Shown: positions 1-6,390 of the stretch, piece after piece
Layout of the letters: each line of letters opens with the position of its first letter
Position numbering within the stretch: the stretch's first letter is position 1
Assembly (NCBI GenBank): GCA_027031505.1
Contig: JALVQH010000269.1
Location: 1 to 10,562 of the forward strand
From: Campylobacteraceae bacterium
Lineage (GTDB): Bacteria; Campylobacterota; Campylobacteria; Campylobacterales; Sulfurovaceae
Length of the DNA: 10,562 nt
Direction: 5' to 3'
The notes under the pieces: generated by a model
What the model was told of the DNA's origin: nothing
Seen by the model: the letters and a program-made list of their open reading frames with translations, nothing else
The model's database searches: none
Program-made: the position numbers and the translations under genes

Positions 1-1058
1 CAAAACTTTATACCATATCAGAGCGATCGAGGCGGGGAATCATCCCGATTGATGCGATCAAGCGTGATTTTCTCATCTCATCTCTCATTGCCGAAGAGGC
101 GATCAGCAGTTCACAACTGGAAGGGGCTTCGACGACACGAAAAGTGGCCAAAGAGATGCTTGTCCACAAGCGAAAGCCCCAAAACAAAGATGAAGAGATG
201 ATTCTCAACAATTACCGGCTGATGCAGGAGATCAAGCGGATCAAAAATGAAGAGTTGAGTGTCGATATGATTTTGGATCTGCACGCCATTGCAACCAAGG
301 GGAGCAACGAAAACGGCAATATCCCCGGGAGATTTAGAGAAAACGATTCGATAGTCATCATGGATCGGGATGAAAACATCCTGCACGAGCCACCCAAACA
401 CAACACGCTTGTCCCCCGACTCCAAAGGCTGTGTAATTTTGCCAATGAGCGTCATCTGGGTGAGGGCAATGGTGAATTTATCAATCCGATTGTCAAGGCG
501 ATGATCTTGCACTTTATGATCGGGTATGAACACCCTTTTGCGGATGGGAACGGTCGGACGGCCAGAGCGTTGTTTTATTGGTACATGCTCAAGAGTGGTT
601 TTGATTTTTTTGAATACATCTCGATCAGTTCCCTGCTCAAAGAAGCACCCAAACAATACACACTATCCTATCTCTACAGTGAGATGGATGATAATGATTT
701 GACCTATTTTTTCTATTATCAGGCCGATATTATCTTGAGGGCGATTGAGGCGTTGTTCGGTTATCTTGAAAAGAAAAGTGAGGAATTTGAGGAGATGACC
801 GAGATTTTGAAGGGGACTTCATTGGCCGGGACGCTCAATTTCGTCCAAAAAGATATCATCAAAAAAGCGATCAAGCATCCCGGACGCGTCTTCAATGCGC
901 TTGAAGTCTCAGCTGATTATGACATCTCGGCCAATACGGCCAGAAAGTATCTCAATGCATTGGTGGAGTATAAATTGCTGGTGCGTGTGAAGCAAGGCAA
1001 ACTGATTACATACATTGCGCCGGCGAATTTGCAGGAGCTTCTTAAATCATACACATAA
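1..1058 (+). CDS. Fic family AMPylator, class II self-inhibited (5' end outside the window)
   Basis: Fic enzymes transfer AMP (or another nucleotide part) from NTPs to hydroxyl side chains of target proteins. The frame is open back to base 3, so the true start lies left of the window; the first internal ATG at 144 would cut off conserved sequence. At least 351 residues are present. Bases 108-125 encode SSQLEG, fitting the (S/T)xxxE(G/N) inhibitory-helix motif; its Glu competes for the ATP gamma-phosphate site. As the motif lies N-terminal to the Fic core, this is a class II protein. The catalytic loop HPFADGNGR is at bases 531-557, with catalytic His and the full phosphate-binding loop, followed by TAR. 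The last ~65 residues look like a winged-helix DNA-binding domain (NTARKYLNALVEYKLLVR), suggesting autoregulation. Composition is more AT-rich than most of the window. Family assignment is sure; target protein unknown. Confidence 0.95.
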   Translation, partial: KLYTISERSRRGIIPIDAIKRDFLISSLIAEEAISSSQLEGASTTRKVAKEMLVHKRKPQNKDEEMILNNYRLMQEIKRIKNEELSVDMILDLHAIATKGSNENGNIPGRFRENDSIVIMDRDENILHEPPKHNTLVPRLQRLCNFANERHLGEGNGEFINPIVKAMILHFMIGYEHPFADGNGRTARALFYWYMLKSGFDFFEYISISSLLKEAPKQYTLSYLYSEMDDNDLTYFFYYQADIILRAIEALFGYLEKKSEEFEEMTEILKGTSLAGTLNFVQKDIIKKAIKHPGRVFNALEVSADYDISANTARKYLNALVEYKLLVRVKQGKLITYIAPANLQELLKSYT

Positions 1059-1072
1059 AGAGTGTGTTATCG

Positions 1073-1206
1073 TTTGAGTTGAATGTCACATTTTCGCAGG
1101 AAAAGATGGTACAAACTCAAAAAAACATGGGACAAACTCCCCATTTTTGTGGTCTTTTCTTGCGATAGGTATTTTTTCAACTCAAAAAATGAAATTTGAG
1201 TTGAAT
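1073..1206. repeat. Cluster of five GAGTT-core sites in the fic / M48 spacer
   Basis: The 216-bp spacer 1059-1274 has no gene. It holds TTTGAGTTGAAT at 1073-1084 and again at 1195-1206, the inverted form TTCAACTCAAA at 1176-1186, and two copies of ACAAACTC (inverted GAGTTTGT) at 1111-1118 and 1132-1139. All five share GAGTT. The sites lie downstream of fic and upstream of the peptidase gene. They could be operators, for example for the Fic winged helix, or remnants of a repeat; neither is proven. Confidence 0.6.
1176..1205. repeat. Perfect inverted repeat, 11-bp arms
   Basis: TTCAACTCAAA (1176-1186) and TTTGAGTTGAA (1195-1205) pair perfectly around an 8-base loop. There is no T-run after the right arm, so it is not a typical intrinsic terminator. 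It is the closest pair of the GAGTT-core sites and could be a dimer-binding operator. Confidence 0.6.
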
Positions 1207-1274
1207 GAAAATCAGCCCATCCAAAGCAAAACTGACTATATTTCTCTGAAACGATTCAAATCAAGGAAAAAATC

Positions 1275-2534
1275 ATGCTCATGACACTCATGGTTATCTA
1301 TACACTCTACACTCTGTTACGCGTCTACATCTCCGTGATGCAGATTGGGTACATCAATCAGGAGAAACGGGGCGAGCCGGTGCTGATGGGGGCGGGGCGG
1401 TATCTGGTCTCGGGCAATTATGCCGTCGCCAGAGAAAAAGTAGCGCTGCTGAGTCACATCGTGGAATATCTGCTGTTTGTGTGGTGGGTGCTTGGCGGGT
1501 TTGCGTGGCTGCAGGGGGTGACGGGGGTGGAGGATACGGTGGGCAGTGCCGTGGTATTTCTCTTCGGATTTTTTGCGATGAATTACATTGTGATGCTCCC
1601 CTTTGACCTCTATACCACCTTCAAGATCGACGAAGCGTTTGGCTTCAATAAAATGACTCCCAAAATGTACGTGATTGATACGATCAAGCAGATGGTGCTT
1701 TTTGCTGTGATTGGCGGAGCGGTGCTGGGTGGACTGGCGTGGATCATTTCGCATATTGATTCCTGGTGGCTCTACGGATTTGCGCTGCTCTTTGCCGTGG
1801 TGGTTGCGGCCAATATCCTGATGCCCTTTTTCATGGGATTGTTCAACAAGTTTACTCCGCTTGAGGAGGGGGATCTGCGTCGCGCGATCGAGGCGATGAT
1901 GGAGAAGGCCGGATTGCGAAGTGACGGGATTTTCGTGATGGATGCGAGCAAACGCAGCGGCAAGCTCAATGCCTTTTTCGGCGGGCTGGGCAAGTCCAAG
2001 CGGGTGGTGTTGTTTGATACCCTGCTCGAGAAGCTGAACGATCAGGAGCTCCTCGCGGTGCTGGGGCATGAGCTGGGGCATTTCAAGCACGGGGACATTT
2101 GGAAAAACATCGCCTTAGTCGGTGTGCTCCTTTTTGTCGCGTTTTTCCTCTTTGGCCACTTGCCTGACGGGTTGTTTGCGACGATGGGTGTAGCGCCCAC
2201 GGCGGGGGTCAAGATCGCGCTTTTTGTCTTTCTCCTGCCGGTGCTGAGCTTCCTGTTTACCCCCATCATGAGCTACGTTTCGCAGCACAACGAATATGCC
2301 GCCGACGCCTACGGCTCAGAAGTGGGCGGCCAAAACCATCTCGTCTCGGCGCTCCTGAAGCTCGTGACGGAGAACAAATCGTTCCCAAAATCCCATCCGC
2401 TGGTGATCTTCTTCTACCACACCCACCCGCCGGTTCTCGAGCGGCTCAAAGCGCTGGGATTCGACGGGACGCGGGTCGATCTGGACGGGGAGCTGCCCAA
2501 AGATGGGATCTTTGAGTTTATCGGGCAGTCGTAA
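1275..2534 (+). CDS. Ste24-type M48 family membrane zinc metallopeptidase
   Basis: A 419-residue integral membrane zinc protease of the Ste24/CAAX protease 1 type; length is usual for the family. The zinc site HELGH gives H265, E266 (general base) and H269, and NEYAADAYG at 339-347 gives the third ligand E340. The sequence before the zinc site (KRSGKLNAFFGGLGKSKR, then VVLFDTLLE) is the family block preceding HExxH. The C-terminal HPPVLERL is also typical. Hydrophobic segments lie near residues 1-22, 60-82, 90-112, 142-163, 165-190, 283-305 and 312-333. Bacteria have no CAAX prenylation, so the likely role is cleavage of membrane or misfolded proteins in the inner membrane. The start is supported by AAGGA at 1263-1267, 7 bases before ATG. 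In Helicobacter pylori a homologue sits next to hemK/prmC; here a toxin-antitoxin pair lies between them. Confidence 0.93.
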   Translation: MLMTLMVIYTLYTLLRVYISVMQIGYINQEKRGEPVLMGAGRYLVSGNYAVAREKVALLSHIVEYLLFVWWVLGGFAWLQGVTGVEDTVGSAVVFLFGFFAMNYIVMLPFDLYTTFKIDEAFGFNKMTPKMYVIDTIKQMVLFAVIGGAVLGGLAWIISHIDSWWLYGFALLFAVVVAANILMPFFMGLFNKFTPLEEGDLRRAIEAMMEKAGLRSDGIFVMDASKRSGKLNAFFGGLGKSKRVVLFDTLLEKLNDQELLAVLGHELGHFKHGDIWKNIALVGVLLFVAFFLFGHLPDGLFATMGVAPTAGVKIALFVFLLPVLSFLFTPIMSYVSQHNEYAADAYGSEVGGQNHLVSALLKLVTENKSFPKSHPLVIFFYHTHPPVLERLKALGFDGTRVDLDGELPKDGIFEFIGQS

Positions 2535-2536
2535 TA

Positions 2537-2545
2537 TGGTATAAT
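2537..2545 (+). promoter_or_regulatory. Extended -10 promoter for the toxin-antitoxin pair
   Basis: TGGTATAAT is a perfect extended -10 element (TGn plus TATAAT), just after the M48 stop codon and 28 bases before the antitoxin ATG. No good -35 stands at the usual distance, as is common for sigma-70 promoters in Campylobacterota. It would give the pair its own transcript. Confidence 0.6.
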
Positions 2546-2573
2546 CGGTTCAAACAAAACAAAAGGATGGGCA

Positions 2574-2798
2574 ATGCAGGTGACACTCGATATCCCCAAT
2601 GAGCAGCTTTCCGAAAAGATCCTCTGGCTTCTGGAGCATTTCAAGAGTGAGGGGCTTGAGATTATAAAGGGGAAAAAGGAAACATCTTCTGTCCCAAAGC
2701 ATAAAGAAGAAGGCCTCGATTTTTCTTCCATTGATGTTCCGAGTTTCAAAGGGGTAGATGGCATGGAGTATCAGAGGAAAATTCGTGATGAGTGGTAA
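2574..2798 (+). CDS. Putative antitoxin of a VapBC-like pair
   Basis: A 74-residue protein directly upstream of, and overlapping, a PIN-domain toxin gene. I do not recognise a named domain. It begins with a predicted strand (MQVTLDIPNEQL), then a helix rich in Leu, Lys and Glu (residues 10-35), then a charged tail, likely disordered, ending in MEYQRKIRDEW. This resembles VapB-type antitoxins, whose N-terminus dimerises and binds DNA while the tail blocks the PIN active site. The start is supported by AAGGA at 2563-2567, 6 bases before ATG, and an extended -10 promoter further upstream. VapB proteins usually repress their own operon; I see no clear palindromic operator. The antitoxin role rests mainly on gene position and size. 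Confidence 0.75.
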   Translation: MQVTLDIPNEQLSEKILWLLEHFKSEGLEIIKGKKETSSVPKHKEEGLDFSSIDVPSFKGVDGMEYQRKIRDEW

Positions 2799-3156
2799 AG
2801 TAGTTCTTGACACTAATGCGGTCATTAACGCCCTGGATAAAGGGTTTTATCTTCCTCCTGGCGATTATTATATTTCGGTTATAACTGAGATTGAACTCTT
2901 TTCGTACCCGGAATTGACAGAGAGCGAGGCGAAAATTATTCGTAATTTTATGCGACGGGTATCATCGGTTCCCCTTGATGATGCAGTTAGGGATTTTGCA
3001 ATACATATTCGAAAGCATTACAACATAAAATTACCGGATAGTATTATTTGTGCAACAGCTTTAAGCAAAAAAAGTCTTTTGATCACTAATGATAAAAAAC
3101 TTGATAGAATAGAAAATTTGAAAATTAAAACGCTTGAAGAATACGCATTAAAATAA
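2788..3156 (+). CDS. VapC-like PIN-domain ribonuclease toxin
   Basis: A 122-residue PIN-domain protein, normal length for VapC toxins, which are Mg2+-dependent endoribonucleases often cutting tRNA or rRNA. The acidic site is visible: VLDTNAVIN with D8 and N10, E36 in TEIELFSYPEL, D84 in KLPDSIICATAL, and D102 in ITNDKKLD. I chose ATG 2788 rather than ATG 2758: it puts the family's N-terminal strand right at the start, overlaps the antitoxin stop by 11 bases, and has GAGGAAA at 2774-2780 before it; GTG 2785 is also possible. Overlap and order (antitoxin then toxin) suggest translational coupling. The gene is clearly AT-rich (many AAA, ATT, TTT codons) compared with the peptidase before it and prmC after it, a sign of separate origin. 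Catalytic residues look intact. Confidence 0.9.
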   Translation: MSGKVVLDTNAVINALDKGFYLPPGDYYISVITEIELFSYPELTESEAKIIRNFMRRVSSVPLDDAVRDFAIHIRKHYNIKLPDSIICATALSKKSLLITNDKKLDRIENLKIKTLEEYALK

Positions 3157-3173
3157 CACACATTTTATATCAC

Positions 3174-4001
3174 ATGACCCTCACCCAAGCTCTCACCACT
3201 GCACAAAAACAATTCACCGGCATCGTGGAGCGTCCCCGTTTCGAGGCGGAATTGCTGCTGGCGTACCATCTCGGGGTCGATCGGATGTATCTGTTGACCC
3301 ATTCGGAAGAGACTCTGCCCGACCGATCCGGGTTTGAGGCGCTGGTGTCGCGTCGTGCGGAGCATGAGCCGATAGAGTATATTACCGGACGGGTGAGTTT
3401 TTATGATATTGAACTGTTCATTGCTCCCGGGGCTTTGATTCCACGGCCGGAGACGGAGATCCTCGTGGAAAAGGCAGCGAAGGTGATTCGCCGGGAAGGG
3501 CTGAAACAGATCGCGGAGATCGGGATCGGTTCCGGGGCGGTGAGTATCGTGCTGGCTCGAATGTTTCCCCAGTTGCGCATTGTGGCTTCGGATATTTCTG
3601 GGGAGGCTTTGGTTATCGCACGGCAAAACATTGAAACATTTGGCCTCATTGATCGGATCGAACTGCGTCACACTTCCCTGCTCGATGGGATAGAAGCATC
3701 TATCGAGATGATTGTCTCCAATCCCCCCTACATCGCCCGTGGCGTGGAGCTTGACCCTAACGTGCAGGATTTCGAGCCTCACACGGCGCTGTTTGCCGAT
3801 GGGGCAGGGGATGATCTGCTGCGCAAGATTATCACGCTCTCGGCCGAGAGAAGGATACGGCATGTGGCGTGTGAAATGGGCTACGATCAGCGGGAGAGGA
3901 TTTCAGCTTTTGTTAAAGAACTTGGGGTATATTCGGTGGACTTTTATACCGATCTGGCGGGGCTGGATCGGGGATTTGTTTTAATGAATAGTGAATGGTG
4001 A
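3174..4001 (+). CDS. prmC: Peptide chain release factor N5-glutamine methyltransferase PrmC
   Basis: PrmC (HemK) uses S-adenosylmethionine to methylate the Gln of the GGQ motif in release factors RF1 and RF2, which speeds termination. The 275 residues have the usual layout: an N-terminal helical domain (1-75) that grips the release factor, the linker IPRPETE (89-95), SAM-binding GIGSG at 117-121 with an acidic residue near D140, and the catalytic NPPY at 183-186. Start is ATG 3174, 17 bases after the VapC stop; no good ribosome binding site is seen, so translation may be coupled to the upstream gene. The 3' end is odd: the last four codons (NSEW) and the TGA stop are formed by the heptad repeat that starts here, so the original C-terminus may have been rewritten by repeat DNA. 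Confidence 0.95.
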   Translation: MTLTQALTTAQKQFTGIVERPRFEAELLLAYHLGVDRMYLLTHSEETLPDRSGFEALVSRRAEHEPIEYITGRVSFYDIELFIAPGALIPRPETEILVEKAAKVIRREGLKQIAEIGIGSGAVSIVLARMFPQLRIVASDISGEALVIARQNIETFGLIDRIELRHTSLLDGIEASIEMIVSNPPYIARGVELDPNVQDFEPHTALFADGAGDDLLRKIITLSAERRIRHVACEMGYDQRERISAFVKELGVYSVDFYTDLAGLDRGFVLMNSEW

Positions 4002-4010
4002 ATAGTGAAT
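3990..4010 (+). repeat. Heptad array RGTGAAT x3 across the prmC stop
   Basis: Units AGTGAAT (3990-3996), GGTGAAT (3997-4003) and AGTGAAT (4004-4010); the bases just before (ATGAAT at 3984-3989) look like a decayed unit. The TGA stop of prmC (3999-4001) lies in the second unit. The next bases, AGTTTTGGTATGC, are the same as after the longer array at 4637-4734. Confidence 0.9.
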
Positions 4011-4021
4011 AGTTTTGGTAT

Positions 4022-4038
4022 GCTTTGCTTTGCAAAGC
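4022..4038 (+). repeat. Hairpin 7/3/7 after prmC, possible weak terminator
   Basis: GCTTTGC-TTT-GCAAAGC is a perfect 7-bp stem with a 3-base loop followed by TTTTAT. It could act as a weak intrinsic terminator for prmC. A second copy at 4746-4762 has a changed stem pair that keeps pairing, so the fold may be conserved. Confidence 0.6.
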
Positions 4039-4071
4039 TTTTATCAAATAGGGGCTCAGCTCTACAAAAGC

Positions 4072-4099
4072 GGAACGCTGAACGCTTAACGCGTAACAC
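4072..4099 (+). repeat. Degenerate heptad array (GGAACGC-type) x4
   Basis: GGAACGC, TGAACGC, TTAACGC and GTAACAC follow one another with an exact 7-base period. The same module in a slightly different form lies at 4803-4830. Confidence 0.7.
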
Positions 4100-4111
4100 T
4101 CAAAACGGGGC

Positions 4112-4127
4112 TGGGACTTCAGTCCCA
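4112..4127. repeat. Palindrome TGGGACT-TC-AGTCCCA upstream of the DUF4149 gene
   Basis: Perfect 7-bp arms, folding as GGGAC-TTCA-GTCCC plus flanking pairs. An identical copy is at 4780-4795, and related hairpins with other outer stem bases are at 6300-6317 and 10001-10018. It resembles REP-type palindromes; no transposase is present in the window. Confidence 0.75.
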
Positions 4128-4149
4128 CAAATATACTGAAAGGATTTAA

Positions 4150-4629
4150 ATGAAAAAAAACTTTAGAATTGCCACCATGACGTACCTGATCTTCCTCGGG
4201 ATGATGCTCGGAGCGGTGGTGTATGCGGGGGTGGTGGTAGCTCCGGTGGTTTTCGGGAGTGAACAGTGGCTGGGGGGTGCAGTCCTGAGCCGCTATCAGG
4301 AAGGGCTGATCATGACGCAGAACTTTGTCCGGCTCGGGTACGGTCTGACGGTGATGATGGTAGCGGTATTTCTGTATGAAGGGTATCGCTACAAGATGGG
4401 GGAGCACGACAAGCTTTCCACTTCGATTACCCTGTTGACAATCGCGACGGCGGCGTTGTTTTCGTTTTATTACCTTCCCGATATCGTCGAGATGCAGTCG
4501 ATGGGAAAAGAGGCGGTCGAAAGTACGGTCTTCGACCATCTTCACAAAGGGAGTGAACTGGATATCAAAATTTTGGCTGCTTCGATTTTGGCGTTGATGA
4601 TTGTCAATATGCGGAAGGCGTGCAGGTAG
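4150..4629 (+). CDS. Small four-helix inner-membrane protein, DUF4149-like
   Basis: A 159-residue protein with four predicted membrane segments, near residues 9-32, 60-78, 94-112 and 138-154. The first helix ends in GAVVYAGVVVAPVVF, where a Pro-containing turn follows the hydrophobic stretch, as in the DUF4149 family of small membrane proteins. Length fits that family. No catalytic motif or metal ligand set is evident, and I do not propose a function. The start is well supported by AAAGGA at 4139-4144, 5 bases before ATG. It stands alone between two copies of the same repeat module (heptads plus hairpins) on each side. The assignment to DUF4149 is from the pattern of residues and length; a profile search would settle it. 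Confidence 0.75.
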   Translation: MKKNFRIATMTYLIFLGMMLGAVVYAGVVVAPVVFGSEQWLGGAVLSRYQEGLIMTQNFVRLGYGLTVMMVAVFLYEGYRYKMGEHDKLSTSITLLTIATAALFSFYYLPDIVEMQSMGKEAVESTVFDHLHKGSELDIKILAASILALMIVNMRKACR

Positions 4630-4636
4630 TATTTTT

Positions 4637-4734
4637 AGTGAATAGTGAATGGTGAATAGTGAATGGTGAATGGTGAATGGTGAATAGTGAATGGTGAATG
4701 GTGAATGGTGAATAGTGAATAGTGAATGGTGAAT
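4637..4734 (+). repeat. Heptad tandem array RGTGAAT x14
   Basis: Fourteen perfect-length units, each AGTGAAT or GGTGAAT, cover 98 bp starting 7 bases after the stop of the upstream membrane-protein gene. The only variable base is the first (A or G). As 7 is not a multiple of 3 and the units create TGA and TAG, the array carries stops in all three forward frames. Confidence 0.97.
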
Positions 4735-4745
4735 AGTTTTGGTAT

Positions 4746-4762
4746 GCTTTTCTGCGAAAAGC
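4746..4762 (+). repeat. Hairpin 7/3/7, second copy
   Basis: GCTTTTC-TGC-GAAAAGC followed by TTTTAT. Compared with 4022-4038, the sixth stem pair changed from G-C to T-A on both sides, and the loop changed freely. It may end transcripts of the membrane-protein gene. Confidence 0.65.
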
Positions 4763-4779
4763 TTTTATTAGAAAGGGGT

Positions 4780-4795
4780 TGGGACTTCAGTCCCA
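4780..4795. repeat. Palindrome TGGGACT-TC-AGTCCCA, second copy
   Basis: Identical to 4112-4127 and followed by the same CACAAA. Here it comes before the GGAACGC-type heptads, while in the first copy it comes after them, so module order is shuffled. Confidence 0.75.
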
Positions 4796-4802
4796 CAAAA
4801 GC

Positions 4803-4830
4803 GGAACGCTTAATACGTAACCCGTAACAC
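4803..4830 (+). repeat. Degenerate heptad array (GGAACGC-type) x4, second copy
   Basis: GGAACGC, TTAATAC, GTAACCC and GTAACAC with an exact 7-base period; it ends 4 bases before the AAGGAG ribosome binding site of the next gene. Confidence 0.7.
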
Positions 4831-4845
4831 GCACAAGGAGAGATG

Positions 4846-5349
4846 ATGGATGATGCACGGCAGACACACCCGTTTGATCCGATAGTGTTTTCGGATACCC
4901 GGACGCTGATACTGGGGTCGTTTCCGAGTATTCAGTCGGTCGAAAATAATTTTTATTATGCCCATCCGCGCAATCAATTCTGGCCGATCCTCTCGGCCAT
5001 CACCGGGTATCCGGTCGGAAATCGGGATCAGAAGATCTGGTTGCTCAAAGAGGCAAAACTGGGCGTGTGGGATATGATCGCAGCGTGCGTGCGGGGCGAT
5101 TCACTGGACAGTTCTCTCGAGGATGAGGAGGTCAACGATCTGCCGGCACTTCTGGAGTGGTATCCTTCGATTGAGCGGGTGGCATTCACCGGGCGCAAGG
5201 CTGAGGCTCTGTGGAAGGTACATTTTGACCATCTTGAGATTGAGACACTCTATCTGCCATCCCCTTCACCGGCGTATGCAGCCATGTCGCTGGAGGCCAA
5301 AACGGCTCGGTGGCGTGAAGTTCTCGAGCTCGAGAGAAGGATCGTATGA
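4846..5349 (+). CDS. DNA-deoxyinosine glycosylase (uracil-DNA glycosylase superfamily, family 6-like)
   Basis: Removes hypoxanthine, the base left when adenine is deaminated, from DNA, starting base-excision repair. About 167 residues, usual for this single-domain UDG-fold family. The first motif LILGSFPSIQS (residues 21-31) is the UDG-superfamily water/base-binding block; YYAHPRNQFW (37-46) is the hallmark of the hypoxanthine-DNA glycosylase branch, and its Asn43 is the likely catalytic-site Asn. The late motif LPSPSPAYAAMS is the DNA-intercalating loop (commonly LPSTSPA). ATG 4846 has AAGGAG ending 5 bases before it; ATG 4843, two bases from it, is the alternative. The stop overlaps the start of apaH (ATGA), so both are probably translated together. 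An ordinary uracil glycosylase activity cannot be ruled out by sequence. Confidence 0.87.
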   Translation: MDDARQTHPFDPIVFSDTRTLILGSFPSIQSVENNFYYAHPRNQFWPILSAITGYPVGNRDQKIWLLKEAKLGVWDMIAACVRGDSLDSSLEDEEVNDLPALLEWYPSIERVAFTGRKAEALWKVHFDHLEIETLYLPSPSPAYAAMSLEAKTARWREVLELERRIV

Positions 5350-6248
5350 TGGGTGGATTTTTGAAGGATATCCTCGGACGGATGACCCGCCTGTGGAGGC
5401 GGAGAGAAGAGCGTGTCTGGGCGATCGGGGATATTCAAGGGTGCTACGATGATCTGCAGGCTTTGCTCAGACACATCGATTTTGACCCCCGGTATGACCG
5501 CTTGTGGATCGCCGGAGATCTTGTCAATCGGGGGGCAGGATCCCTCGAAACACTCGAATATCTCCATGCGATACGGGATCGCATTCATGTGGTGCTCGGC
5601 AATCATGATGTGACGCTGATCGCAGCCTATTTCGGCTTGAAAAAATCCAATCCGACAATCGATCCGATCCTTGCGTCCCCCCGTGCCGACGAGCTGATTG
5701 ACTGGCTCCGATCCCAGCCGTTCCTCCATTACAACCCCACGTTGGGGTATGCGATGGCACATGCAGGGATCTCTCCGATGTTTGATTGGGATCAAGCCGT
5801 GATGTATGCCCGGAGGATCGAGGAGAAACTTCAGAGTTCCGAGGCCAGAAAGTGGCTGAAAAAAATGTTTCAAAAAGGGAAAGGTGTGTTTGATCCTGAC
5901 GGGGATGAGATCACCCTGGATCGCTACATCATCAACAGCTACACCCGGATGCGCTTTTGCGACAAAAAGAGCGGTCGCCTCGACTACGATCAAAAAGGGG
6001 CGCCGACGAAAAAAACCGACAGAGCCGGTCTGGTTCCGTGGTATCGGTGCAAACATCGCAAACCTCTTCCATATCGGATCCTTTTCGGCCATTGGTCGAC
6101 CCTGGGATATGTGGAGACGAAAAAAGCCGTTTGCCTCGATACTGGCTGTGTCTGGCAGGGGAAGATGACCGCCAGACTCCTCAGCGGCGACGGGCGGATT
6201 GCGCAGGTGAACTGTCCGGATGGGCTGGAGCCGGGGGAAGGTGAGTGA
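5346..6248 (+). CDS. apaH: Symmetrical bis(5'-nucleosyl)-tetraphosphatase ApaH
   Basis: ApaH splits Ap4A into two ADP and also removes Np4 caps from RNA. The 300-residue protein has the calcineurin-like metal site: GDIQGCYDDL (28-37) with D29, GDLVNRG (57-63) with D58, GNHD (85-88), then MAHAGISP and FGHWSTLG with metal-ligand His, and LDTGCVWQGKMTA near the C-terminus. The Gln in GDIQG, where other phosphoesterases have His, is normal in many ApaH proteins. Compared with Escherichia coli ApaH there are about 20 extra basic residues before the first motif (KDILGRMTRLWRRREER). The start overlaps the upstream glycosylase stop by 4 bases (ATGA); the next ATG, 5349, has better spacing from AAGGA (5337-5341) and may be used. 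The heptad array begins right after the TGA stop. Confidence 0.93.
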   Translation: MMGGFLKDILGRMTRLWRRREERVWAIGDIQGCYDDLQALLRHIDFDPRYDRLWIAGDLVNRGAGSLETLEYLHAIRDRIHVVLGNHDVTLIAAYFGLKKSNPTIDPILASPRADELIDWLRSQPFLHYNPTLGYAMAHAGISPMFDWDQAVMYARRIEEKLQSSEARKWLKKMFQKGKGVFDPDGDEITLDRYIINSYTRMRFCDKKSGRLDYDQKGAPTKKTDRAGLVPWYRCKHRKPLPYRILFGHWSTLGYVETKKAVCLDTGCVWQGKMTARLLSGDGRIAQVNCPDGLEPGEGE

Positions 6249-6299
6249 ATTGGTGTATTGGTGTATTGGTGATTCGTAATTCGTAATTCATGATTGGGG
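6249..6299 (+). repeat. Mixed 8/7-bp tandem array (ATTGGTGT then ATTCGTA) after apaH
   Basis: Units all begin with ATT: ATTGGTGT twice (period 8), ATTGGTG, ATTCGTA twice, ATTCATG, ATTGGGG (period 7). The array starts on the first base after the apaH stop. A related array in gene-sense orientation follows nth at 10128-10157. Confidence 0.85.
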
Positions 6300-6317
6300 A
6301 CGCGACTTTAGTCGCGT
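6300..6317. repeat. Palindrome ACGCGACT-TT-AGTCGCGT
   Basis: Perfect 8-bp arms. With its left flank it is part of a 36-bp sequence (6284-6319) that recurs at 9985-10020 with two differences. Same loop core (GACTTYAGTC) as the palindromes at 4112 and 4780, but different outer stem bases. Confidence 0.75.
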
Positions 6318-6335
6318 TTGGTGGATGGTTGGCAG

Positions 6336-6357
6336 GGGCAGACCCATGTGTCTGCCC
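6336..6357. repeat. Inverted repeat GGGCAGAC / GTCTGCCC upstream of the kinase gene
   Basis: Perfect 8-bp arms (6336-6343 and 6350-6357) around CCATGT. No T-run follows. It lies 33 bases before the kinase start; it may be another REP-like unit. The rest of 6318-6390 holds nothing I can name apart from the GAGGG ribosome binding site at 6377-6381. Confidence 0.65.
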
Positions 6358-6390
6358 TCGGGTTGCATGTGCAGATGAGGGTTGTTTTCA

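Noticed and set aside
144..1058. Start of the Fic gene at ATG 144
   Set aside because: The same frame is open to base 3 and the upstream part encodes the inhibitory SSQLEG motif, so 144 is internal.
1176..1205. Intrinsic terminator after fic
   Set aside because: No T-run follows the hairpin on either strand, and it lies about 120 bases after the stop.
1317..2090. Minus-strand open frame opposite the M48 gene
   Set aside because: Very His/Pro/Arg-rich, as expected for antisense of a membrane protein; no motif.
4637..4734. CRISPR array
   Set aside because: Units are 7 bp and contiguous with no spacers; no cas genes nearby.
5250..6092. Minus-strand open frame opposite apaH (280 codons)
   Set aside because: Antisense to a clearly recognised gene, with no recognisable family motifs.
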